A stretch of DNA of 12,265 nt from an uncultured Eubacteriales bacterium (lineage in GTDB: Bacteria > Bacillota > Clostridia > Oscillospirales > CAG-272). The notes beneath the pieces are model-generated. The model worked only from the letters and a program-made list of their open reading frames with translations. It was not told the origin of the DNA and did no database searches. Location of the stretch: contig CAJJIY010000038.1 in NCBI GenBank assembly GCA_905187695.1, positions 1-12,265 of the forward strand. Direction: 5' to 3'. A program made the position numbers and the translations under genes. Below, in pieces: positions 5,718-12,265 of this stretch. Numbering within the stretch: position 1 is the stretch's first letter; each line of letters opens with the position of its first letter.

Positions 5718-7623
5718 CTTCTTTTCCCCTCTTTCTTTTTAAAAGTTTCCGCGCCGCGCGGACAATGCCCGCCGCGTCCACACCGGCGGCCGCGAAAATG
5801 CTCTCCCCCGCCTGCGGGCTCACGCGCCCGTCCCCGGTGGCCAGAATCTCATATTCCGGCGCCGCGCCCCGGCAAAAGAGCGCGTCCGAAAGGCAAACGC
5901 CAAACCCGCCCGCGCGGATCTCTTCCTCGCAAAAAAGCACCCGTCCGCGCAGAAGCGGCCTCACCTCTTGGGCCAGCGCCTCATACGGCGCAAGATATTC
6001 GCACAAAAGCACGCGGGAGAAAACGCCCTCTTTTTGAAGTTCGCGGGCGGCCGAAAGAACCGCGCCCGTCTCCCGGCCATGGGTCAGGAAAGTCAGCGCC
6101 GGCGCTTCCCCAGTCTCGAAAATCCGCACACGGGGAGATTCCAACGCCGAAGCGCCCATCGGGTAAAAGGCCTCTCGCACCGTCTCATCCGGCGTACCGG
6201 ACGGATAGCGGACCGCCGCCAGCGCCCCTTCTTTTTGCGAAATTTCAAAAGCCGCCCGGAGCGCGGCCTCCACGCCCTCTTCGGTGACGGGCGCGAAAAT
6301 GTGCACCCCCGGCATTTCGGAAAGGAACGCCACATCGTAAATACCGTGGTGCGTCATACCGTCTCCCGGTGACAGCCCGGCACGGTCCACGCAGAGCACC
6401 AGCGGGAGCCGCTGAAGCACTGCGTCATGTAAAATCTCGTCATAGGCGCGTTGCAGGAAGGTGGAATAAACCGCCACAACAGGGTGCATACCGCCCGCCG
6501 AAAGACCGGCAGCAAAGGTGACGGCGTGCTCTTCGGCAATGCCGACATCGAAAAACCGGCGCGGATAAACCGCCCGGAAGGGCGTAAGGCCGGTTCCGTC
6601 AGCCATAGCCGCCGTGATAGCGCAGATTTTTTCATCCCGTTTGGCCATTTGCAACAATACCTGCCCGCAACTTTCGGAGAAAGTCCGGCCGCTTTTTTTA
6701 CACCCGCGCGGCGGCAACGCATGATATCGTTTGGGGTCCGCCTCCGCTGCCGGAAGTCCCTTCCCCTTGATGGTTTTAATGTGCAGCAACACACTGCAAT
6801 CCAGTTTTTTGGCGTGCTCCAGACAGGATAAGAGCCCCGGCAGGTCATTGCCGTCCACCGGACCCATATACCGGATCCCCATGTGTTCAAAAAGATTTTC
6901 TTCGTAAAAAAGATGCTTGATCCGGCGTTTTGCGCGGCGCAGGATCTTATACACCGGCCGCCCGATGAGCGGAATGTGCAGCAGTGTGCCGCGCGTGACC
7001 TCTTTGGTCCGGAGGTAATTCCGGGATGCGCGCAAATGCGACAGATGCACCGCCATCCGGCCGGTATTCCTGGAGATGGACATCTCGTTTTCGTTGAGAA
7101 TGAGAATGAGGCGCAGACTCCGCCGGCAGTTGTTGAGCGCCTCGTAAGAAAGGCCGCCGGTCATGGCGCCGTCCCCGACCACCGCCACCGTATAGGCGTC
7201 ACTCCCCGAAAGCGCGTCGGCCTCGGAAAGTCCCAGCGCCGCAGAAATGGCCGTGGAGCTGTGCCCCGCGCCGAATGCGTCGCTGGCGCTCTCGTCCCGG
7301 CGGGTAAAGCCGGAAAGACCGCCGGGTCTGCGGAGCGTATCAAAGGCTTCGCGCCGGCCGGTCAGGAGTTTGTGCACATAGCTCTGATGTCCGACATCAA
7401 AAAGGATGTGGTCATGCGGCGTTGAAAACACGCGGTGAAGCGCCACCGTGAGTTCGGTCACGCCCAGATTAGAGGCCAGATGCCCCCCGTTTTCTCCCAC
7501 CCGGAAAACAAGATATTCCCGGATCTCGCGGCAAAGCTCCGGCAGTTCGGCCTCCGGCAGTTTTTTGACATCGGCAGGAGAGGAGACGCCGGAAAGCAGG
7601 GGCCATTTTGAAAAATCGTCCAT
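5704..7623 (-). CDS. dxs: 1-deoxy-D-xylulose-5-phosphate synthase
   Basis: DXS condenses pyruvate and glyceraldehyde 3-phosphate with thiamine diphosphate to make DXP, the first step of the MEP isoprenoid pathway. The 639-residue length fits the family (about 620-640). Visible landmarks: GGHLASNLGVTELT with His48, FDVGHQSYVHK (75-85), GHSSTAISAALG (120-131), the ThDP/Mg site GDGAMTGG (150-157) with a downstream Asn, VGIAEEHAV with catalytic Glu364, STFLQRAYDE (387-396), DRAGLSPGDGMTHHG (413-427) including His425, and RYPSG near 472-476. The ATG at 7623 is chosen because AAAGGAG precedes it and MDDFSKWPLL matches the usual N-terminus; the in-frame extension to 7812 crosses the promoter and terminator. 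It is first gene of the operon with its own promoter. Confidence 0.97.
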   Translation of the reverse strand: MDDFSKWPLLSGVSSPADVKKLPEAELPELCREIREYLVFRVGENGGHLASNLGVTELTVALHRVFSTPHDHILFDVGHQSYVHKLLTGRREAFDTLRRPGGLSGFTRRDESASDAFGAGHSSTAISAALGLSEADALSGSDAYTVAVVGDGAMTGGLSYEALNNCRRSLRLILILNENEMSISRNTGRMAVHLSHLRASRNYLRTKEVTRGTLLHIPLIGRPVYKILRRAKRRIKHLFYEENLFEHMGIRYMGPVDGNDLPGLLSCLEHAKKLDCSVLLHIKTIKGKGLPAAEADPKRYHALPPRGCKKSGRTFSESCGQVLLQMAKRDEKICAITAAMADGTGLTPFRAVYPRRFFDVGIAEEHAVTFAAGLSAGGMHPVVAVYSTFLQRAYDEILHDAVLQRLPLVLCVDRAGLSPGDGMTHHGIYDVAFLSEMPGVHIFAPVTEEGVEAALRAAFEISQKEGALAAVRYPSGTPDETVREAFYPMGASALESPRVRIFETGEAPALTFLTHGRETGAVLSAARELQKEGVFSRVLLCEYLAPYEALAQEVRPLLRGRVLFCEEEIRAGGFGVCLSDALFCRGAAPEYEILATGDGRVSPQAGESIFAAAGVDAAGIVRAARKLLKRKRGKEDDPD

Positions 7624-7663
7624 TCTCTCTCCTTTCCGCGCCGTGCGCCGTTCTTTCCGTTTT

Positions 7664-7692
7664 ATTATATCATATCTTTTGCCGTTTGAAAA
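7664..7692 (-). promoter_or_regulatory. promoter of the dxs operon
   Basis: A perfect minus-strand TATAAT (7664-7669) with TTTTCA (four of six -35 bases, 7687-7692) at a 17-base spacing. Transcription would start near 7657, leaving a leader of about 35 bases. It lies directly after the ABC gene terminator. Confidence 0.72.
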
Positions 7693-7700
7693 GACTTTTT

Positions 7701-7735
7701 GAAAATAAAAAGACCGCCGCGCAAAGGCGGCGGTC
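7701..7735 (-). terminator. terminator of the ABC transporter gene
   Basis: A perfect 9-base stem (gaccgccgc at 7712-7720, gcggcggtc at 7727-7735, loop of six) is followed on the minus strand by TTTTTATTTTC. It lies about 30 bases after the transporter stop codon. Confidence 0.92.
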
Positions 7736-7763
7736 CTCCGGCTTCTCCGAAAGCCGTTCGGGA

Positions 7764-10700
7764 TTATCTGTCCTTGATGGCATCCACCGGTTTCTTGCGG
7801 GCAATGAGCCACACCGGAAGGAAGGATGCCACGGCGGCAACCAGCAGGCTGACGGCAAACATCAAAAGGAGCTGCCGCACGCCGAAATTAAGGAGCGTGA
7901 CATTGATGCCCTCTCCCCGCATCCAGCGGTTGAGGAAGAAGATCGCCGTCACCGTACCGATGATCGAAAGCACATAGTTGATAAAGGCAATGATGAAGGA
8001 TTCGCTGAAGAAGATTTTAAACACATCCGAGGAGCGTGCGCCCACGGCGCGCAGAATACCGATCTCGCGCTTCTTATAGGAAATGGAGACAGAGATGAAG
8101 TTCATGAGAAGCAGGGCTGAGAAAACGGCAAACCCAAGGCCGATATAAAGGAATACCTTCGCGCCGGTCTCGATGAAGCTGTTGAAATTCTCCAGCGTAT
8201 TCATCACCTGATTGCGGAGCGAAAACTGCAGATCGCCGCTCCCGTCGTAGGAAAGCTCCACCAGCTTGCGCACGGTGCTGTGATCTTTGGGCATGGCGGC
8301 AATGGCAAAGGACCAGATGCCGTCCTCGTGCGCGGCTTTTTCTTCCCAGGAGGACTGCTCGCCGCTTTGCGCGCGGAGATCGGTCATTTTGGCGGAAAGC
8401 GTTTCGCTCACGCAAAGGTCGCTGTTGTTGTTGTTCGGATCCTCAAAGAACCCGACCACCCTGCACCCGGTCAGTGTCGTGACCAGCTGCTCGCGTCCTT
8501 CGCCGCTGTATTCGTCATATTTCCAGGTGGTAATCTTAAGGCGAAGCTCCTGCGTGCCGGCCATCGACAAAAAGCGCACATAGGCCATCTTTGCGGCCGC
8601 GCCGGGCAGATAGGAGCCGTATGGGTTTTTGTATTTTGCCGGGTTGCTGCCGCTGTTCAGCTTTTCGATGAACATACTGTAGGCGGAAGCAAAAATGCGA
8701 TACCGGTCGTCCTCCGGACGGGAATCAAAATCCTCCGGCAGGGCGTTTCCGTCGAGGTCCTTGATGGCCTTGCGCAATGCGCTGTGCGAAAGCAGATTGT
8801 TTTCGGTGATATCTTTATAGAGAAGATAGCTGTCAAAGAGCCGGCTGAATGTCCAAAAATCCATTTTGAGCGCACCCGAAGCGCTGCCGTTCTGCGCCTC
8901 CATCAGCGTTTCCACCCACGGATAGGGGGCGTCCGCCGCACAGGAAACGCCAAAGGCGGAGGCCACCGCAGGGGCCAGCTTGCGGGCAAAATCAGAGTAG
9001 ATCGATTCGGCGTCCTTCACCCGGAAAGAGCCGGACGACCACAGGTTATAGTTCATCACATCCGAGTAAAGTTCTTGCTCATACCCTTCGTCCGCCCATC
9101 CCGCGCCATAGTGGGCGATCATCTCGCTTTTGTGCGCGGCCACCGCTTCGGCCGCATACTTCCGGATCGCGGCCTGACGATAGACATCATTCCAGTTGGC
9201 GTCCGGATTTTCGGCCTTCGCCGCCTCAATGAGATCTCTGCCAAGAAGCGTTTCGGCCGCCGAACGGAGGGTGCTGTCGTCAAATTCGACACTTCCCAGC
9301 CCGTTGCACAGACTTTCTATCATATTCTGGCTCACGATATACTCGTTTTCGGCCAACTTCGTGCGCGCCACGCCGTCAAAGAAGGTCACCGGCAGCTTTG
9401 CGATCGCCGCGGAATCAGCCACACGGCCCACGCCGTAGGAAGAGGTGTTTTTGTCGGGCTCGCTTCCCTCCGCGCCCGGGGTTGCGTAATAAAATCCGAG
9501 ATTGAAATTGCCGGTATAAACGCCCAGCGACCGGTCGCCCGATCTGTCCATATTCTCCGCCATCGTGTTGATATAGTTCTGCGTGACAAAGCCGATGGTG
9601 TGGAATCCGTAACGCAGGGTGTCCCGCAGTTCGTTGAGAAGGATCATTTCGGTCAGATCGTTGTTCTCCTTGCCCGTGTTCGGCACGGTCGGTTTGTCCT
9701 CAGGCAGGAAAGCCTTATAGCGGTCATACTCAAATTTGGTATCCACCACGCCCACCACTTTGAGCTGCTTGCTCTCGGAGGTAAAGGCAGAGTTGTCCGG
9801 GCAAAGATGCTTGCCGATGATCGAGTTTTCGCCGCTTTCCTCCATGGTAAGGGTTCCGGCCGCCACCGATTCGTTCTTTGCGTCGTTTTTAAACCCGGTC
9901 AGGTTCAGCTGACGGTAAATAAATTCCGAAATGACAATCTCATCATCGGCCGCCGGCATCCGTCCGACCAGTCTTAGTCCTGCGTTCTCAAAATCCCCCG
10001 CCGTGAGCGAGGCATAGCCGTAAAGACAACCCTCATAAGCGTCCCCGCTGAGCGAGGCGGCCTTTTTCAGATTGTCCTCGAGGGGAAACTGACGGCTGTT
10101 TGAGGAGGTGGTTCCGTTAAAGACGGGCACAAAGGCAAGCCCCGTTTTCTCGGACAGGGTCTTGATATCCGCGTCGTTCATCGCGGCGGGGCTGTAATAA
10201 CTGCTGCTTTCTTCGCCCCAGTGATAGGTGTGTCGCACGCCCAGCACCACCGAGGCGTTGGCAATGCCCGAATCCGCCATAGAGCGGGTGGCCGCCGCGA
10301 TCTTGTCATAGGCGCCCATGGTGTCGGCCAGGCCGAACATGGAAAAGGCCACCAGCGACAAAAGAATGGTCAGAACCAGACGGAAGCGCTTGTGCTTGAG
10401 GCCGGAGGCGCCCATTTTGAGCGCGTTCTTCATCGGCAGACGGGAGCGGATGAACTTGGTCTGCTTGGCGTCGTACTTCTGCAGCTTGTAATCGGTCTGG
10501 TCGTTGGTCGATTCAAAGACCGAGGTCCCGCCACCCTCCGTGATCCCGGCGGCCGAACGGAGTTCTTCGTTCACGCGGGTGTCTCCGGAGAGGATGAGAT
10601 CCTGTTTGTTGTTTTTGAGATAGGCGTTGATCATTTCCACATCCGCGGCGGTCAGCTGATAGCCGCCCTTGATCTTCAGAATGTGGGAACTGACGCGGTC

Positions 10701-11405
10701 AATGCCCTCGCTCACACGGGAGGAGGCCACCTCGTGCTTAGTCACATCCGAGATGATACGGCCGTCGGAAAGCTCAATGATCCGGTCGGCATAGCGCTCG
10801 GCAAAATCGCGGTCGTGGGAAACAACAAGCACCAATTTCTCCCTGGAAAGCGCCTTCAGGGTGTCAAAGATCTGCTTGCCGGTGTTGGAATCCAGCGCGC
10901 CGGTCGGCTCGTCGGCCATGATGATCTGCGGCTCCTTGACCAGTGCGCGGGCAATGGCCACGCGCTGTTTCTGGCCGCCGGACAGCTCGTTGGGCTTCCG
11001 GTGGGCAAAGGAAAGCAGATCCACCTGAGAGAGGATCTCGTTGATCTTGTCCGGGGTCGCTTTTTTGCCCTGCAGTTCCAGCGCCAGCGCGATATTCGCG
11101 CCGACCGAAAACTCATCCAGCACGTTGTATTCCTGGAAGATGAAGCCGATGAAGGTGTTCCGGTAGGCGTCAAAATCCGATCCGCCGAAATCCTTGGACG
11201 ACTTGCCCTTGATGATAAACTCGCCCGAATCGTAGCTGTCCAGCCCGCCGATGACATTGAGCAGGGTGGATTTGCCGCTGCCCGATTTACCCAGGATAAA
11301 CACCATGCCCGATTCCGGGAAAGAAACGCTCACATTGTCCAGTGCCTTGACCGATTCGCCGGTCTTGGAGCGGTAGGTCTTGGTGATGTTCCGTATCTCC
11401 AGCAT
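7764..11405 (-). CDS. fused ABC transporter ATPase-permease, MacB/FtsX type with large ectodomain
   Basis: A 1213-residue protein. Residues 1-225 are a LolD/MacB-type ATPase: Walker A GKSGSGKST (39-47), Q-loop Gln91, signature LSGGQKQR (141-148), Walker B IIMADEP (161-167) and His197. A hydrophilic linker leads to one membrane segment (about 342-362). Then about 700 extracytoplasmic residues and three membrane segments (about 1083-1108, 1131-1158, 1178-1202) with the FtsX-type motif KKREIGILRAVGAR (from about 1112). This is the four-helix type VII (mechanotransmission) design, which moves peptides or lipids, or transmits force, rather than importing solutes. The ectodomain is far larger than that of MacB (roughly 220 residues). 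The start has AGGAGG 12 bases upstream, a slightly long spacing. It has its own promoter and terminator; no sensor kinase is beside it. The substrate is unknown. Confidence 0.93.
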   Translation of the reverse strand: MLEIRNITKTYRSKTGESVKALDNVSVSFPESGMVFILGKSGSGKSTLLNVIGGLDSYDSGEFIIKGKSSKDFGGSDFDAYRNTFIGFIFQEYNVLDEFSVGANIALALELQGKKATPDKINEILSQVDLLSFAHRKPNELSGGQKQRVAIARALVKEPQIIMADEPTGALDSNTGKQIFDTLKALSREKLVLVVSHDRDFAERYADRIIELSDGRIISDVTKHEVASSRVSEGIDRVSSHILKIKGGYQLTAADVEMINAYLKNNKQDLILSGDTRVNEELRSAAGITEGGGTSVFESTNDQTDYKLQKYDAKQTKFIRSRLPMKNALKMGASGLKHKRFRLVLTILLSLVAFSMFGLADTMGAYDKIAAATRSMADSGIANASVVLGVRHTYHWGEESSSYYSPAAMNDADIKTLSEKTGLAFVPVFNGTTSSNSRQFPLEDNLKKAASLSGDAYEGCLYGYASLTAGDFENAGLRLVGRMPAADDEIVISEFIYRQLNLTGFKNDAKNESVAAGTLTMEESGENSIIGKHLCPDNSAFTSESKQLKVVGVVDTKFEYDRYKAFLPEDKPTVPNTGKENNDLTEMILLNELRDTLRYGFHTIGFVTQNYINTMAENMDRSGDRSLGVYTGNFNLGFYYATPGAEGSEPDKNTSSYGVGRVADSAAIAKLPVTFFDGVARTKLAENEYIVSQNMIESLCNGLGSVEFDDSTLRSAAETLLGRDLIEAAKAENPDANWNDVYRQAAIRKYAAEAVAAHKSEMIAHYGAGWADEGYEQELYSDVMNYNLWSSGSFRVKDAESIYSDFARKLAPAVASAFGVSCAADAPYPWVETLMEAQNGSASGALKMDFWTFSRLFDSYLLYKDITENNLLSHSALRKAIKDLDGNALPEDFDSRPEDDRYRIFASAYSMFIEKLNSGSNPAKYKNPYGSYLPGAAAKMAYVRFLSMAGTQELRLKITTWKYDEYSGEGREQLVTTLTGCRVVGFFEDPNNNNSDLCVSETLSAKMTDLRAQSGEQSSWEEKAAHEDGIWSFAIAAMPKDHSTVRKLVELSYDGSGDLQFSLRNQVMNTLENFNSFIETGAKVFLYIGLGFAVFSALLLMNFISVSISYKKREIGILRAVGARSSDVFKIFFSESFIIAFINYVLSIIGTVTAIFFLNRWMRGEGINVTLLNFGVRQLLLMFAVSLLVAAVASFLPVWLIARKKPVDAIKDR

Positions 11406-11448
11406 TCTTATTAAATACCTCCTGTCTTTTATTTGAAGTCGTGTAGCA

Positions 11449-11469
11449 ATGATAAATCACTTATATCAT
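11449..11469 (-). promoter_or_regulatory. possible operator at the ABC transporter promoter
   Basis: A perfect 6-base inverted repeat, atgata (11449-11454) and tatcat (11464-11469), with a 9-base spacer. One arm covers nearly all of the -10 box and the other lies just past the expected start of transcription, a place where a repressor dimer would block the polymerase. The region is AT-rich, so chance is a real alternative. Confidence 0.35.
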
Positions 11470-11493
11470 ATCATAAGTCAAAATGGTTGTCAA
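11465..11493 (-). promoter_or_regulatory. promoter of the ABC transporter gene
   Basis: Perfect minus-strand TTGACA (11488-11493), a 17-base spacer and TATGAT (11465-11470, five of six consensus bases). Transcription would start near 11458, giving a leader of about 50 bases. Confidence 0.87.
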
Positions 11494-11501
11494 TTATTAT
11501 T

Positions 11502-11532
11502 AAAAAATTTCCCTGACGCGCCCGGCGCCTCA
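11502..11532 (-). terminator. probable weak terminator of the S66 peptidase gene
   Basis: On the minus strand the stop codon itself begins an imperfect stem: TGA, a mismatch, GCGC, a three-base loop, GCGC, a mismatch, TCA (11514-11532). It is followed by GGGAAATTTTTTA. The stem is short, so read-through into the ABC gene is possible. Confidence 0.45.
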
Positions 11533-12265
11533 ACTCAGCGACATCTCCAGTTGTCCGCGCCCGTCTGCGGCCGTCAGATGCGCCATGGCGCCGTTGATGA
11601 GCGTCATGCGCGGCGGCACATGGCCGACATCGGCCCCGAACACCATCGGCGCGTCGCCCAGCGCCATTCTTGCCGCTTCCGGATAGGAGATCTCCGCATA
11701 ACTGCCGGGAAAACACACCCGGCCGAAAAGAAACGCCTTCGCGCCGTAAAAATAGCCCATCTCCCGCATTTTGAAGAGCGCGCGGTAGACCGCCTCGGCC
11801 CGCATATCAAAAATATCGAAATACCAGATGACGCCCTCTCCCGCATAGCGTGAAAGAAATTCCTCCGTGCCGTCAAAACGCGTGCCGAAAAGATCGCAAA
11901 GGCAGTCCAGACATCCGCCCAGCAGCCGGCCGCGCGCGTCCACCGGACCGCAGGGGGTCTCCCACACCACCGGCTCGGTAAGGGCATAGCGATCCCCTGC
12001 ACGCAGGGCGCGGTCGCCCTCATAAAGCGCATAGCTCTTCTGCGGCAGGACCGCCCCGCCCAAAAGCGCCAGATCGAAAGCAACGCTCGGGTCGTCTATG
12101 GCATATCCCCCGGCATTCAGCCCGTAAATGGTGGCGATATCGGTCTTGGTCGTGAAATAATAAAGCAAACCCGTGGGGTCGGAATAGCCCTTGATCCATT
12201 TGGGGTTCGCCCGGAAAGCCTCCGGATCCGCGAAGGGCAACATCCCGATGAGAAAGTCTCCGCCC
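11530..12265 (-). CDS. S66-family peptidase (LD-carboxypeptidase/MccF type), N-terminus cut off
   Basis: The last 244 residues of a serine peptidase of MEROPS family S66. The frame is open to the window edge and upstream of the first ATG (12243) reads GGDFLIG, which matches the family, so that ATG is internal. Visible landmarks in fragment numbering: NPKWIKGYSDPTGLL with the presumed nucleophile Ser28, GGCLDCLCDLFGTRF, the region IWYFDIFD (147-154) where the catalytic acid normally sits, KAFLFGRV, and ADVGHVPPRM with catalytic His215. The family cuts the L,D-bond of murein tetrapeptides or, in MccF, destroys microcin C-type adenylates. The wording of the motifs suggests the MccF-like side. 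The acid position appears to be Asp rather than Glu. The gene lies upstream of the ABC transporter but separated by a promoter and a weak terminator. Confidence 0.88.
   Translation of the reverse strand, partial: GGDFLIGMLPFADPEAFRANPKWIKGYSDPTGLLYYFTTKTDIATIYGLNAGGYAIDDPSVAFDLALLGGAVLPQKSYALYEGDRALRAGDRYALTEPVVWETPCGPVDARGRLLGGCLDCLCDLFGTRFDGTEEFLSRYAGEGVIWYFDIFDMRAEAVYRALFKMREMGYFYGAKAFLFGRVCFPGSYAEISYPEAARMALGDAPMVFGADVGHVPPRMTLINGAMAHLTAADGRGQLEMSLS

Noticed and set aside
5157..6287. 376-residue plus-strand open frame spanning two genes
   Set aside because: Crosses the ends of dxs and the 213-residue gene in antisense and has a low-complexity Pro/Arg composition.
7624..7812. 63-residue N-terminal extension of DXS
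   Set aside because: Crosses the dxs promoter and the ABC gene terminator; the ATG at 7623 has a strong ribosome site and a normal DXS N-terminus.
8280..9977. 565-residue plus-strand open frame opposite the ABC transporter
   Set aside because: Mirror of a real coding frame; no motif, no ribosome site and no transcription signals on the plus strand.
10221..11414. 397-residue plus-strand open frame opposite the ATPase domain
   Set aside because: Antisense to a domain with intact Walker A, signature and Walker B motifs; no family resemblance.

Overview
The window reads as an ordinary stretch of a bacterial chromosome. It most resembles a GC-rich member of the Firmicutes, probably a gut-type Clostridia. 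The reasons are strong AGGAGG-like ribosome sites before most genes, several near-consensus sigma-A promoters with exact 17-base spacers, a zinc-type ribosomal protein L31, the MEP isoprenoid enzyme DXS, and a very large fused ABC ATPase-permease of a kind common in Clostridia. The organism call is an inference; there is no rRNA or other decisive marker. Every gene I support lies on the minus strand, so the transcription order runs from high to low coordinates.

Right to left: the window opens inside an S66-family peptidase (LD-carboxypeptidase/MccF type), whose N-terminus is cut off by the window edge. It is followed by a separate unit with its own TTGACA/TATGAT promoter, which encodes a 1213-residue ABC exporter-like protein (ATPase, one membrane segment, an extracytoplasmic domain of about 700 residues, three more membrane segments) and ends in a clear hairpin terminator. 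Next comes a three-gene operon: dxs (isoprenoid precursor synthesis), a conserved-looking 213-residue protein of unknown function, and rnhA (RNase HI, GTG start). Its ends are marked by a promoter at about 7664-7692 and a strong terminator at 4511-4546.

The middle holds a stand-alone tRNA-Ser(GGA) with its own promoter and terminator, then about 250 bases of non-coding DNA with several small inverted repeats. Then comes a two-gene unit with an ATGA overlap: an SGNH-fold hydrolase followed by an RlmA-like 23S rRNA guanine-N1 methyltransferase. The left end carries rpmE (L31) with a near-perfect promoter and tandem 3' hairpins. The U-run of the second hairpin almost touches the ribosome site of hflX (ribosome-associated GTPase). 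hflX overlaps a yigZ/IMPACT-family gene that runs off the left edge.

Functionally the window mixes translation and ribosome maintenance (rpmE, hflX, rlmA-like, tRNA-Ser, perhaps yigZ), isoprenoid synthesis (dxs), RNA:DNA hybrid removal (rnhA) and envelope functions (ABC exporter, S66 peptidase). I see no mobile element, CRISPR array, prophage block or obvious defence system. The points most worth following are the uncharacterised protein between dxs and rnhA, the terminator-to-RBS junction between rpmE and hflX, and the SGNH enzyme that lacks the usual catalytic aspartate.
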